Source: Roseiarcus sp963770035 (GTDB lineage: Bacteria > Pseudomonadota > Alphaproteobacteria > Rhizobiales > Beijerinckiaceae). Taken from it: a stretch of DNA of 64,000 nucleotides. Under the pieces are notes generated by a model. The model saw nothing but the letters and a program-made list of their open reading frames with translations. It searched no databases and was not told the origin of the DNA. The DNA is taken from contig CAVYON010000045.1 of NCBI GenBank assembly GCA_963770035.1, forward strand, positions 186,001 to 250,000, given 5' to 3'. The translations under genes and the position numbers were made by a program. Positions 8,606 to 17,555 of this stretch are shown in pieces. Every line of letters starts with the position of its first letter. The first letter of the stretch is position 1.

Positions 8606-9910
8606 ATGCTGGCGCTTCTGGGCCTCGTCACCATCGCCCTACTGCTCACCGTGATCATGATGAAATGGATGTCGCCGCTGATGGCGCTCATCCTCATCCC
8701 GATCGTCGCGGCGCTGATCGGCGGGTTCGGCTGGGACACGAGCAAGTTCATCGTGTCAGGCATCCAGAGCCTGGCGCCGGTCGTCGGCATGTTCGTCTTC
8801 GCCATCCTGTTCTTCGGCGTCATGACCGATGCGGGCATGCTCGACCCGATCATCGACCGGATCTTGAAGACCGTGGGCACGAAGCCGACGCGCATCGTCA
8901 TGGGCACGACCCTGCTCGCGCTGCTCGTCCATCTCGACGGATCGGGCGCGGTGACGTTCCTCATCACCATCCCGGCGATGCTGCCGCTTTACGAGCGGCT
9001 CGGAATCGACAAGCGCATCCTCGCCTGCGCCGCCTCGATGGCGGCTGGCGTCAATTTCCTGCCCTGGACGGGGCCGATGATCCGCGCCTCGGCCTCGCTG
9101 AAGCTGCCGATCCCCGAAATCTTCAATCCGCTCGTGCCGATCCAGGCGATCGGACTGATCTTCATCTTCACGGCCGCGTGGTGGCTCGGCAAACGCGAGG
9201 AGCGGCGGCTCGGGCTCGACAAGCCGATGGCGGCCGACCTCATCCCGACCCGCACACTGACGGAAGCCGAGAAGGTTTTGCGCCGGCCGCAGAATTTCTG
9301 GATCAACATCGTGCTGACCGTCGTGGTGATGGGCACGATGGTCGTTCTCGGCGACAAGCTCGCCCCCGCGATCGTCTTCATGGTCGGCCTGTGCCTCGCG
9401 CTGCTCATCAACTATCGCGACGTCGACATGCAGCGGCAACGGATCGACGCACACGCCCGCGCCGCCTTGCTGATGGCCTCGATCCTGCTCGCCGCCGGCG
9501 TGTTCACCGGCATCATGCAGCACAGCGGCATGCTGAAGGCGATGGCGCAAACGGCGGTCGCCTTCGTTCCGGTCGCCATGGCGAAGTTCATGCCGATCGT
9601 CCTCGGCGTGCTCTCGATGCCGCTGAGCCTGCTGTTCGATCCCAACTCGTTCTACTTCGGCGTCCTTCCGGTCATCGCCGAGGTCGGCCACCAACTTGGC
9701 GTGCCCACGGTGCAGTTCGCCCAGGCCGCGCTGCTCGGCCAGATGACGACGGGGTTCCCGGTCAGTCCGCTGACGCCCGCGACCTTTTTGGTCGTCGGTC
9801 TCAGCGGCATCGAACTCGCCGACCATCAGCGGTTCACCATCCCGTTCCTGTTCGGCGCCTCGATCGTCATGACGATCGCCTGCGTCGCGCTCGGCATATT
9901 CCCTATCTGA
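8606..9910 (+). CDS. CitMHS-family citrate/tricarboxylate transporter
   Basis: 434-residue inner-membrane secondary transporter of the CitMHS (citrate-metal:H+ symporter) family, with about 11-12 hydrophobic segments from the N-terminus (MLALLGLVTIALLLTVIMM). Typical family stretches include the HLDGSGAVTFLI segment and LPWTGPMIRASA. No signal peptide is needed. It is the first gene of a three-gene operon, ending 13 bp before the AtuA-family gene. Family members import citrate or isocitrate complexed to divalent metals; the exact substrate here is unknown and might be a branched hydroxy-acid given the AtuA partners. Confidence 0.87.
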   Translation: MLALLGLVTIALLLTVIMMKWMSPLMALILIPIVAALIGGFGWDTSKFIVSGIQSLAPVVGMFVFAILFFGVMTDAGMLDPIIDRILKTVGTKPTRIVMGTTLLALLVHLDGSGAVTFLITIPAMLPLYERLGIDKRILACAASMAAGVNFLPWTGPMIRASASLKLPIPEIFNPLVPIQAIGLIFIFTAAWWLGKREERRLGLDKPMAADLIPTRTLTEAEKVLRRPQNFWINIVLTVVVMGTMVVLGDKLAPAIVFMVGLCLALLINYRDVDMQRQRIDAHARAALLMASILLAAGVFTGIMQHSGMLKAMAQTAVAFVPVAMAKFMPIVLGVLSMPLSLLFDPNSFYFGVLPVIAEVGHQLGVPTVQFAQAALLGQMTTGFPVSPLTPATFLVVGLSGIELADHQRFTIPFLFGASIVMTIACVALGIFPI

Positions 9911-9923
9911 AACAGGTGACTCC

Positions 9924-11258
9924 ATGAGGACCATCAGGGTCGGTTCCGGCGCAGGCTATTCGGGAGACCGGATCGAGCCCGCCGTGGAGCTCGCCGAAAA
10001 GGGCAGTCTCGACTACCTCGTGTTCGAGTGCCTCGCCGAGCGGACGATTGCGCTCGCGCAGCAGGTCAGGATGAAGGACCCGAACACCGGCTACGATCCG
10101 CTGCTCGCGGCGCGCATGCGGGCGGTCCTGGCCGTCTGCGCCAGGAACAAGGTGAAGATCGTCACCAACATGGGCGCCGCTAACCCAGTCGCCGCGGCCG
10201 AGGCGACGCGCGCGATCGCCCGCACGCTGGGCTTGAAGGGGCTCAAGGTCGCCGCCGTCACCGGCGACGATGTGTTCGCCTACCTGCACGACCACGACGT
10301 GGCGCTCGACAACGGCAAGACGATCGCCGCGATGGGCAATAGCGTCATTTCCGCCAACGCCTATATCGGCGTCGCCCCGATCGTCGCGGCGCTGAAGAGC
10401 GGCGCCGATGTCGTGATCACCGGCCGCGCGGCGGACCCGGCCATCTTCATGGCGCCGCTGATCGCCGAATTCGGCTGGGCGATGGACGACTGGACAATGC
10501 TTGGCCGGGGCACGCTGGTCGGCCACCTGCTCGAATGCGCTGGCCAGGTCACCGGCGGCTATTTCGCCGATCCCGGCGCCAAGGACGTCTCCGATCTCGC
10601 CCGGCTCGGCTTCCCGATCGGCGAAGTGCGCGAGGATGGCGAGCTTGTCGTCACCAAGGTCGCCGGCTCGGGCGGCGCGGTGACGGCGCGGACCGTCAAG
10701 GAGCAGCTGTTGTACGAGATCCACGACCCCGCCGCTTATCTCCAGCCAGACGTGGTCGCCGATTTTTCGGACGTCCGGGTCGAGGAGATCGGCCCGGACC
10801 GGGTGCGGGTCAACGGCGGCAAGGGCGCGCCGAAGACCGGCCTCCTCAAGACATCCGTCGGCTACGTCGACAGCTATGTCGGCGAGGGCCAGATTTCGTA
10901 CGCCGGACCGAATGCCGTCGCCCGCGCACAACTCGCGCTCGACATCGTGCGCGAACGGCTCGCGTTGACGGGGGTGCGCACGACGGAGACGCGCTTCGAC
11001 CTGATCGGGATCAATTCGCTGCATGGCGAGGCGCGGACGCGCGACGGAGATCCTTACGAAGTGCGGATCCGCGTCGTTGGCCGTACCGAAAGCCTCGCTG
11101 AAGCGCGGCGCATCGGCGAGGAGGTCGAGACCCTCTACACCAACGGGCCCGCCGCGGGTGGGGGCGCGTGGAAGTCGGCGCGGCAGGTGGTCGCCGTGGC
11201 CTCCGCGCTCATACCCGAAGCCGCGGCGCCAACCGCCGTGACGATCGTGGAGGCGTGA
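9924..11258 (+). CDS. AtuA-family (DUF1446) protein
   Basis: 444 residues matching the AtuA/DUF1446 family by its N-terminal GSGAGYSGDRIEPAVELAEKG, the NMGAANPVAAAEA segment and GRAADPAIFMAPLI. AtuA was named from acyclic terpene (citronellol) catabolism in Pseudomonas, but most relatives are uncharacterised and often travel with transporters and a small partner protein, as here. It follows the transporter by 13 bp and is followed after 5 bp by the small partner. Probably acts on the imported acid; the reaction is not known. Confidence 0.85.
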   Translation: MRTIRVGSGAGYSGDRIEPAVELAEKGSLDYLVFECLAERTIALAQQVRMKDPNTGYDPLLAARMRAVLAVCARNKVKIVTNMGAANPVAAAEATRAIARTLGLKGLKVAAVTGDDVFAYLHDHDVALDNGKTIAAMGNSVISANAYIGVAPIVAALKSGADVVITGRAADPAIFMAPLIAEFGWAMDDWTMLGRGTLVGHLLECAGQVTGGYFADPGAKDVSDLARLGFPIGEVREDGELVVTKVAGSGGAVTARTVKEQLLYEIHDPAAYLQPDVVADFSDVRVEEIGPDRVRVNGGKGAPKTGLLKTSVGYVDSYVGEGQISYAGPNAVARAQLALDIVRERLALTGVRTTETRFDLIGINSLHGEARTRDGDPYEVRIRVVGRTESLAEARRIGEEVETLYTNGPAAGGGAWKSARQVVAVASALIPEAAAPTAVTIVEA

Positions 11259-11263
11259 CGCGC

Positions 11264-11578
11264 ATGGGATCCGGAAAAATCAGGCTGCGGGCATTCGCGC
11301 ATTCGCGCACCGGCGACAAGGGCAACACTTCCAACATCTCGGTGATCGCCTTCGATCCGAAGGACTATCCGCTTCTCCTCGAGCGGGTGACCGCCGAGCG
11401 GGTCGCCGCGCATTTCGCCGCGATCGCGACCGGTCCGGTCCGGCGCTACGAGTTGCCGAACGTCGGCGCGCTGAACTTCGTGATCGAGGGCGCGCTCGGC
11501 GGCGGGGTGACCCGCGCGCTGACGCTCGACGCTCACGGCAAATCGCTGAGCTCGCTGATGCTCGATCTGGAGATTTAG
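11264..11578 (+). CDS. Small AtuA-partner protein (AtuA-like ferredoxin-fold type)
   Basis: 104 residues from ATG 11264 (MGSGKIRLRAFAHSRTGDKG). The HSRTGDKGNTSNISVIA start is characteristic of the short domain that is either fused to the C-terminus of AtuA/DUF1446 proteins or encoded next to them. The longer open frame upstream of 11264 overlaps the AtuA gene and is not used. It probably forms a complex with the AtuA-family protein. Confident about family, not about role. Confidence 0.82.
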   Translation: MGSGKIRLRAFAHSRTGDKGNTSNISVIAFDPKDYPLLLERVTAERVAAHFAAIATGPVRRYELPNVGALNFVIEGALGGGVTRALTLDAHGKSLSSLMLDLEI

Positions 11579-11628
11579 CCGGCCGGGCGGCGGCGGATCT
11601 CAAGGGACTCAAGACCGCCGCGGCGCGG

Positions 11629-11722
11629 GCGGGATCGTCAAGCCCAGCTTGACGATCTTTGGCGGCCTGCGGTCTCCCGAGGCGGCGCAATTGCCTGTTA
11701 AATGCCTATTAACAGGCGTTTC
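11629..11722. repeat. Dispersed two-stem-loop repeat, copy 2
   Basis: The first hairpin is a perfect 11-bp stem, GATCGTCAAGC (11633-11643) with GCTTGACGATC (11647-11657) and loop CCA; the second is CCTGTTAA (11694-11701) with TTAACAGG (11709-11716). Layout matches copy 1 at 97-190. It lies 50 bp after the AtuA-partner gene and may also terminate that operon. From 11723 to 12096 there is no gene; the stretch has several AACAGG motifs (for example near 11816, 11853 and 11877) and the hsdM promoter region. Confidence 0.6.
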
Positions 11723-12096
11723 TGGCCGTCGATTTTGGCGGTTCATGACCGATTTCCGCTGGAAATGCCGGGCATTCAGCGAAATATAACGTGTCGCATT
11801 CAGTACCAATAACAGGGGATTTCAGGCCCTGTTTCGATGTGCAAAACGGACCAGAACAGGCGCCGAACCGGCGATAACAGGACGCCAGCGAAAACGAAGA
11901 GCGGCGCGGGGCCGGTCAAGAAGTTCTATACCCTGCTGCTCGGGAGCAATGGTCGTTGCCGGTTGCCCTGTCCATGTGGGCGCTCGCGGGTGTGAGCTCG
12001 GAAGGAAATAGCGACTTCAATCCGCTTTAATTTCGCGGTGACAAGGACCGGCGACTCGGGCCAAATAGGAAACGCGGGCAGGAGCGCGAACTTCGA

Positions 12097-13665
12097 ATGA
12101 TCGTGGGCGAAATCAGGAATCAGATCGACAGCATCTGGAACGACTTCTGGTCGGGGGGCTTATCGAATCCGCTGAGCGTGATGGAGCAGATCACCTATCT
12201 GCTGTTCATCAAGCGTCTCGACGAGCTGCAGACGGTCGAGGAGCGGAAGGCGGCGATGCTGAAGCAGCCGCTCGCGCGGCGCATCTTTCCGGAAGGGCGC
12301 GACGGGCGCGGCGACGAGGCCATGCGCAAGCTCGGCGGCCGGCCCTACGAGGACCTCCGCTGGTCGCGGTTCAAGGGCTTCGAAGCCAAGGAGATGTTCA
12401 AGGTCGTCGACGAGCACGTCTTCCCCTTCATTCGCGAAGTGGTGGCGGGCGAGGGCGACGTTGGCAAGCATATGAAGGAGGCGCGCAACGCGGTCCCTAC
12501 GGCGGCCCTGCTCGCCAAGGTCGTCGACAAGCTCGATGCGGTGAAGATGGACGATCGCGACACCAAGGGCGACGTCTACGAATATATGCTCGGCAAGATC
12601 GCCAGCGCCGGCCAGAACGGCCAATTCCGTACGCCGCGCCACATCATCAAGCTGATGGTCGAACTGACCGAGCCGACGCCGGGCGACACGATCTGCGATC
12701 CGGCCTGCGGCACTTGCGGCTTCCTCGTCGCCGCGGGCGAGTTCCTGCGGGAAAAGCATCCCGAAATCCTGCGCGATCCGAAGCTGCGGGCGCATTTTCA
12801 TGAATTCGCGTTTCACGGCTTCGATTTCGACCCGACGATGCTGCGCATCGGCTCGATGAACATGATTTTGCACGGCATCGAGAACCCAACGATCGAAGCG
12901 CGGGATTCGCTCTCGCAGGACATTGCCGGCGAGAAGGAGCGCTATAGTCTCGTCCTCGCCAATCCGCCCTTCGCCGGCTCGCTCGATTACGAGGCGACGG
13001 CGAAGGACCTGCAACAGGTCGTCAAGACCAAGAAGACGGAACTGCTGTTTCTCGCGCTGTTCCTGCGGCTCCTGAAGGTCGGCGGGCGCGCCGCGGTGAT
13101 CGTGCCCGACGGCGTGCTGTTCGGCTCGTCGGGCGCGCACAAGGCGCTGCGCAAGACGCTGGTCGAGGACCACAAGCTCGACGCAGTGATCTCGTTGCCG
13201 TCCGGCGCCTTCCGCCCCTACGCCGGCGTCTCGACCGCGATCCTCGTCTTCACCAAGACGGGCGTCGGCGGGACGGACTTCGTCTGGTTTTATGACGTCA
13301 AGGCGGACGGGTTTTCGCTCGACGACAAGCGCCAGCCGCTCCTACTCGACGATAAGCAGGGGCCGACGCCCGCTGCCGAACTCAGCGAGGCGGAGCACGA
13401 CAAGAACAATCTGCCGGACGTGCTGATGCGCTGGGAGGAGCGGAACGGCGCGGAACGCGAGCGGGCGCGGACGGCGCAGAGCTTTTGCGTGCCGAAGGCG
13501 GAGATCGCGAGGGAGGGCGGTTATGACCTGTCGCTGAACCGATACAAGGAGACGGAGCACGAGGACGTGACGCACGAGAGTCCGGGAGAGATTATTGCGA
13601 GGTTGAGGAGGATTGAAGAAGAGATTACCGTTGGTTTGAGCGTACTTGAGAATATGCTTGGATGA
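12097..13665 (+). CDS. hsdM: Type I restriction-modification DNA methyltransferase subunit HsdM
   Basis: 522-residue N6-adenine methyltransferase subunit of a type I restriction system; with HsdS it methylates, and with HsdR it cleaves, unmodified DNA. The helical N-terminal domain (MEQITYLLFIKRLDEL, about 1-140) precedes the catalytic domain with FxGxG-type motif I DPACGTCGFL at 201-210 (the usual G-G-F reads C-G-F) and motif IV NPPF at 289-292. The start MIVGEIRNQIDSIWNDFW is typical. Its stop (13663-13665) overlaps the hsdS start (13662) as ATGA, so the two are translationally coupled. It appears intact, but is useless for modification without a working specificity subunit. Confidence 0.93.
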   Translation: MIVGEIRNQIDSIWNDFWSGGLSNPLSVMEQITYLLFIKRLDELQTVEERKAAMLKQPLARRIFPEGRDGRGDEAMRKLGGRPYEDLRWSRFKGFEAKEMFKVVDEHVFPFIREVVAGEGDVGKHMKEARNAVPTAALLAKVVDKLDAVKMDDRDTKGDVYEYMLGKIASAGQNGQFRTPRHIIKLMVELTEPTPGDTICDPACGTCGFLVAAGEFLREKHPEILRDPKLRAHFHEFAFHGFDFDPTMLRIGSMNMILHGIENPTIEARDSLSQDIAGEKERYSLVLANPPFAGSLDYEATAKDLQQVVKTKKTELLFLALFLRLLKVGGRAAVIVPDGVLFGSSGAHKALRKTLVEDHKLDAVISLPSGAFRPYAGVSTAILVFTKTGVGGTDFVWFYDVKADGFSLDDKRQPLLLDDKQGPTPAAELSEAEHDKNNLPDVLMRWEERNGAERERARTAQSFCVPKAEIAREGGYDLSLNRYKETEHEDVTHESPGEIIARLRRIEEEITVGLSVLENMLG

Positions 13666-14040
13666 GCTGCGATTGGAAAATTTTGCCGTTCGATGATGTC
13701 GTCAGTGATGAAACGGGCGGAAATATCAAGACATTGCAGTCTGCAATACATGCCGACGGGCGAATATCCTATAATAGACCAAGGCAGGGGATTTATTGCA
13801 GGTTATACTGACGACGCGAGTTGTTTATGCAAAGCAGGGCTGCCCGCAATTGTGTTCGGTGATCATACGAAGATTTTCAAATTTGTGGATTTTCCGTTTT
13901 GCCTGGGTGCGGACGGCACGAAAATCCTGCGTACAAATGGCAGTGTTTGCCCGAAATACCTGTACCACTTCCTAAGCCAAGTTGATATCCCGGACGCAGG
14001 ATATTCTCGACATTTCAAATACTTAAAGCGAACCCAGATT

Positions 14041-14056
14041 CCCCCTCCCCCCCCCT
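14041..14056 (+). repeat. Poly-C tract inside hsdS
   Basis: The run is C5-T-C9-T just before the LDQQRR segment of hsdS. The expected coding sequence for the usual IPLPPLDQQ peptide would be C4-T-C8-T, so the tract carries two extra C. Such runs in hsdS can slip in vivo (phase variation) or be miscounted in sequencing. Confidence 0.6.
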
Positions 14057-14359
14057 CGACCAACAGCGGCGGATTGCGGCGATCCTCGATCAAGCAGACG
14101 CCCTGCGCCGCAAGCGGCGGGAGGCGTTGGAAGGTCTAAACAACTTACGTAGCGCTATCTTCCGTTCAATGTTTGGAGACCCTGTCCAAAACGAGATGGG
14201 GTGGCCAAGGCAACGCTTACGCGAAATTGTTGAGGAGATCGACAGTGGGTGGAGCCCAGTCTGCCTTGACCGGCCAGCCATGGACGGCGAATGGGGCGTT
14301 CTGAAGCTCAGCGCGGTAACTAGCTGCGAATACAAGGAGGAGGAGCAAAAGGCACTGCC

Positions 14360-14368
14360 TCCCGACGT
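14360..14368. repeat. Left 9-bp target-site duplication of the IS
   Basis: TCCCGACGT immediately before the IS left end. The identical nine bases occur at 15685-15693 right after the IS. Their presence shows the element arrived by transposition into an intact hsdS. Confidence 0.9.
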
Positions 14369-15684
14369 CACTGCTGTCCGGCTAAAAATCGAATAAATTC
14401 AATTGGTTAGTTATTTGTAAAGTATTGGATTTTGTTTGGTCGATTGTAAGCGCTTGATATATTGGCATTTTCTCGAAGAGGGCGATCGAGAAAATTTGCA
14501 ACAATGTGTAGAGCGACGCCTCCAAGGCGAGGCGCTTTTTTACGATGGCGACGAGGACATAAACCGAGACGGCGATCCATATCTGCGTCTTCACGGCGTT
14601 TTCCGACGTGCCGTAGAACTGCTTGATCCGCAAGTGCTGCTTGATCCATTTGAAGAAAAGTTCCACTTGCCACCTGTTTTTGTATAGGGCGGCGATGGTC
14701 AAGGCCGGAAGGCCGAAGTGATTGGTCAAAAACACCAGCGTCTTGCGCGTCTCGGCGTCCTTGAATTGGACGCGTCGCAGGCGTTCTGGATAATGTGCGC
14801 CGGTGTAATGGCCTTTGAGAGCGACGGATTGGTCGCAGATGATCCCGGTCGAACGATCCGTCGGCGTGGAAGAGACTCGGCGAGCGTTCATGTTCGACTT
14901 GGCCCGCGTCACGAAGAACGCCCCGGCCCGATGGATGGCGTGAAGGCGGGTGAAGTCCACGTAGCCGCGATCCATGACGTAAATGGCGCCGGGTTCGGGA
15001 AGCAGCAGGTCGAGCGCATGGACGTCGTGCAACTTGCCGTCCGAAACATGAATGAAGCTCGGAATATTGCCCCGCAAATCGAGCAGGGTGTGCATCTTCA
15101 CCGCCGCCTTGGTCGTCCGGAAATGCGCCCAGGGAAAGACCGACAGACACAGGTCGATCGTTGTCGAATCCAGGGCATAGACGGTATTGGTCAGGTCCAG
15201 GCCAAGGTCCTCGTTGGCGTAGAGCTTCCTCGCTTGGACAATCAGTCGCTGGGCCAAATCCGCGTAGATGCGCCAGTCGCGCGTTTCGTTGGCGTCCGCC
15301 AGCGTCGAGCGCCGGACCGGTTCGCGCAAACCCATGTGGTAGAGCTTCGACGCCTGGACGGACAGGCAGGTCTCGATATCGCGCAGGCTCTCCCGGTAGG
15401 TCAGTTGGGCAAACGCCATGACCCGATATTGCTCGGCGCAGGGGAAAACCCGCACCCGATGGTCGCCGCCATAACGGGAGACAATCCTCGTGAATGTCGT
15501 CCAAGGCACAAAATCCATGAGTTGCGCGAAAAGCGTTTTGCCCAAGTACATGGCCATCTCCACAGGAAAACCCGCGAGACTGCCCTGCCACTCGGTTCAA
15601 GTCGACACCGCCCATCTTCCCCCGCAAACCCAATCAATCAGCCGATCTCCAAGAGACGACCCTTCAGTCAACCGGACAGCAGTG
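14369..15684 (-). mobile_element. IS4-family insertion sequence, 1316 bp
   Basis: Bounded by perfect 13-bp terminal inverted repeats, CACTGCTGTCCGG at the left end (14369-14381) and its complement CCGGACAGCAGTG at the right end (15672-15684), and by a 9-bp target duplication. It carries one transposase gene on the minus strand, whose stop codon lies just inside the left end. All parts look intact, so it may still be mobile and the insertion recent. It lies within TRD2 of hsdS. Confidence 0.92.
14382..15563 (-). CDS. IS4-family DDE transposase
   Basis: 393-residue transposase with a DUF4372-like N-terminus (YLGKTLFAQLMDFVPW) and the IS4 DDE core: first Asp in ALDSTTIDL, second in YVMDRGYVDF, and the Glu in the Y(2)R(3)E(6)K signature YKNRWQVELFFKWIK. 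It cuts and pastes the surrounding element. ATG at 15563 gives the family start; a small upstream extension is possible but unneeded. The C-terminal codons run to 13 bases from the IS left end. Confidence 0.92.
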   Translation of the reverse strand: MEMAMYLGKTLFAQLMDFVPWTTFTRIVSRYGGDHRVRVFPCAEQYRVMAFAQLTYRESLRDIETCLSVQASKLYHMGLREPVRRSTLADANETRDWRIYADLAQRLIVQARKLYANEDLGLDLTNTVYALDSTTIDLCLSVFPWAHFRTTKAAVKMHTLLDLRGNIPSFIHVSDGKLHDVHALDLLLPEPGAIYVMDRGYVDFTRLHAIHRAGAFFVTRAKSNMNARRVSSTPTDRSTGIICDQSVALKGHYTGAHYPERLRRVQFKDAETRKTLVFLTNHFGLPALTIAALYKNRWQVELFFKWIKQHLRIKQFYGTSENAVKTQIWIAVSVYVLVAIVKKRLALEASLYTLLQIFSIALFEKMPIYQALTIDQTKSNTLQITNQLNLFDF

Positions 15685-15693
15685 TCCCGACGT
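15685..15693. repeat. Right 9-bp target-site duplication of the IS
   Basis: TCCCGACGT, identical to 14360-14368, directly after the right terminal repeat. hsdS coding sequence resumes here in the same frame that was left at 14368. Confidence 0.9.
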
Positions 15694-16136
15694 ACCTCCG
15701 AAACCCGACAACGAAGTTAAGGCCGGCGATCTGCTATTCACGCGAAAGAATACGCCGCAATTGGTTGCAGCCTGCGCGTTGGTAAACAATACTCGCTCTA
15801 AGCTGATGTTGTCCGATCTCATTTTTCGTCTGCGCTTGAAGGAAAATACGCCGGTTAGCGCAGTCTTTCTGCAAAGCCTTTTGACGCATCCCAGCAAACG
15901 CGCCGCGATCCAGAGCCTATCCGGAGGGTCTGCTGGATCCATGCCTAACATTTCGAAAGAAAAGCTGCGCAGCGTTGAAATTCAGACACCGCCCCCATCC
16001 CTGCAACGCGCCTTCGCCGCCCAACTCACCGAGATTGACAAGCTCAAGGTCTCCAACCGCGCCCAGCTCTCCAACCTCGACTCCCTCTTCGCCTCCCTCC
16101 AACACCGCGCCTTCCGCGGCGAACTCTGACCGCCCC

Positions 16137-17555
16137 TCAGCGCATCGGCTCGATCAGGTCGAGCAGGTGTGAAATTTCGACGCCGACGCGCTTCGTTGCG
16201 TGTTGAAGCTTCCAGGTCGCGACCGCTTTCGTGACGCCGAAAGCCTGTTGCAGGGCGCGCGTCAGTTCGTCCAGCGGCGTGTGCGCGCGCGGGCTGCCGG
16301 CTTCCTGCCATGCCACCGCGACGGCTTCGGTCGGCGCCAGCAATTCGCCCGCGAAGGATTTGGCGCGCTGTTCTATCTCGACCGGCATCTTGCTGTTGAG
16401 CACCTCGACCGCGCCGAGGGCGTGGCCGCGATCAAGCAGCAGATGCGCGAATTCATGCGCAAGATCGACGCGCGCCGACCAATTTGCCCGGGGGCTTTCC
16501 GCCAAGCTGCGGAGAGGGTTCGACATGTTGATGAAGGCTATCGGCCCGTGCCGCCGCCCATCGATAGCGAGCGCTCGCAAGGCTACCGGCTCGACCGGGC
16601 GAAACTCCAGCCCGACGCTGAGCCGCTCCAGTTCGGCTGCGATGTCGCAGGCCTCCAGCGCGCTTAAGCCCAGTCGTTCGCGCACCCTGCGCGCCGCGAT
16701 CTCGCCCTGCTCATGCGCGCGACGATTGGCGTACCGCCCGGCGATGAAGTTCGAAATCTCGCTCGCAAGCGCGTCGAGCTGAGGCGCCTGCAATTTGGGA
16801 AATCCGGCGATCAGGCTAAGAATCGCGCCGATCTGGTCGGGCGGCAAGGCGCCGGCCATGCGCGCGGCGATCCGCAATTCGTCATTGTCGTTGGCGATAT
16901 CCGCGAAGGACGCCGGTTTCGGCAACAGGCCTTCGCGCGTGAGGCGTTCGGCAACTTCGCGCGTAAGTCCGGTCGCCCAGGCGAGCAGTCCAATCAGGTC
17001 CTTCGCTTCGCGCTGGCGCCACAGCCCGAGCAGTCTCGCCCAACGACCGCCTTGCCCCGCCAAACGTTCGGCGATTTGGTCGCCGGCCCGCGCCAGTTCC
17101 CGCACCGCCGCTTCGTAATCGACGAGACGGAATCCGGCGCGCGTATCGACGATCATCGTTTCGCCCCGGCGAAGCAGAAACAGCGGCGCAAGATCGAAAT
17201 AACCGGAAAAAGCGAGTGAGAGGTCGTGCGCCTCCTCGAAATTGGAAAGCGCGGCGTCCTCGCGCTCGGCGGTTTCGGTCGGCTCCGCCTCCCATCGCCG
17301 TTCCGCCGCCGCGCGAAGGTCGGTCGGCCGCGTGACGGCGACCGGAAGCGGCCAGGTCTGCCGAAGCGTCAGCGGCGCCCAGAACTCGACGAGATGCGAT
17401 AGCAGGTCGTCGGCGGGAATTTCCAGCGAGACATCAGGCGCGTGCGCGACCGGCCAAACCGCCTCCGCGTCGACGAATACGGTCAAAGCGGCGACGTTCG
17501 AAGCGCCGCGCCCCTTCCGAAATTCGAGATGGAATTGCAAATCCGTCACGCTCAA
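16137..17555 (-). CDS. ImmA/IrrE-family metallo-endopeptidase
   Basis: 472 residues. The C-terminal third contains the zinc motif HEFAH (near residue 370, in VDLAHEFAHLLLDRG) and a downstream Glu-rich segment (EIEQRAKSFAGELLAPTEAV) typical of ImmA/IrrE (M78) peptidases, which cleave repressors or antitoxins. The N-terminal 240 residues match nothing I recognise and may be the sensing or partner-binding part. Its ATG overlaps the stop of the small gene upstream (ATGA at 17555-17552), so both are one operon, running against hsdS and hsdR between which it sits. Natural targets could be the HTH protein at 18041 or the small partner; this is inference. Confidence 0.82.
   Translation of the reverse strand: MSVTDLQFHLEFRKGRGASNVAALTVFVDAEAVWPVAHAPDVSLEIPADDLLSHLVEFWAPLTLRQTWPLPVAVTRPTDLRAAAERRWEAEPTETAEREDAALSNFEEAHDLSLAFSGYFDLAPLFLLRRGETMIVDTRAGFRLVDYEAAVRELARAGDQIAERLAGQGGRWARLLGLWRQREAKDLIGLLAWATGLTREVAERLTREGLLPKPASFADIANDNDELRIAARMAGALPPDQIGAILSLIAGFPKLQAPQLDALASEISNFIAGRYANRRAHEQGEIAARRVRERLGLSALEACDIAAELERLSVGLEFRPVEPVALRALAIDGRRHGPIAFINMSNPLRSLAESPRANWSARVDLAHEFAHLLLDRGHALGAVEVLNSKMPVEIEQRAKSFAGELLAPTEAVAVAWQEAGSPRAHTPLDELTRALQQAFGVTKAVATWKLQHATKRVGVEISHLLDLIEPMR

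Larger units (their letters stand above)
13662..16129 (+). pseudogene. hsdS: hsdS specificity subunit interrupted by an insertion sequence
   Basis: The HsdS frame begins at 13662 (MSCDWKILPFDD), carries TRD1 (YMPTGEYPIIDQG… CLGADGTKIL… KYLKRTQIP), the central conserved segment (LDQQRRIAAILDQADALRRK) and TRD2, which is cut at 14368 by the IS and resumes at 15694 (NEVKAGDLLFTRKNTPQL) to end with LFASLQHRAFRGEL at 16129. Removing the IS and one copy of the 9-bp duplication restores 1143 bp, exactly 381 codons, and a smooth peptide KALPPDVPPKPDNEVKAGD. There are also two mutually compensating frame changes, near 13740 and at the C-run 14041-14055. GC content is lower here than in neighbours. As it stands HsdS cannot be made in full. 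Confidence 0.88.

Noticed and set aside
8513..14405. The 13-mer ataaattcaattg shared by the LysR gap (8513-8525) and the IS (14393-14405)
   Set aside because: AT-rich, one copy lies inside the transposase coding end; no other similarity around it, so treated as chance.
14407..15633. Second long minus-strand frame inside the IS
   Set aside because: Gly/Arg-rich alternative frame of the transposase; the DDE motifs are all in the 14382-15563 frame.
14393..15711. A 4-bp CGAA duplication as the IS boundaries
   Set aside because: CGAA flanks are coincidental; the 13-bp perfect terminal repeats and the 9-bp duplication at 14360/15685 give boundaries that also restore hsdS exactly.
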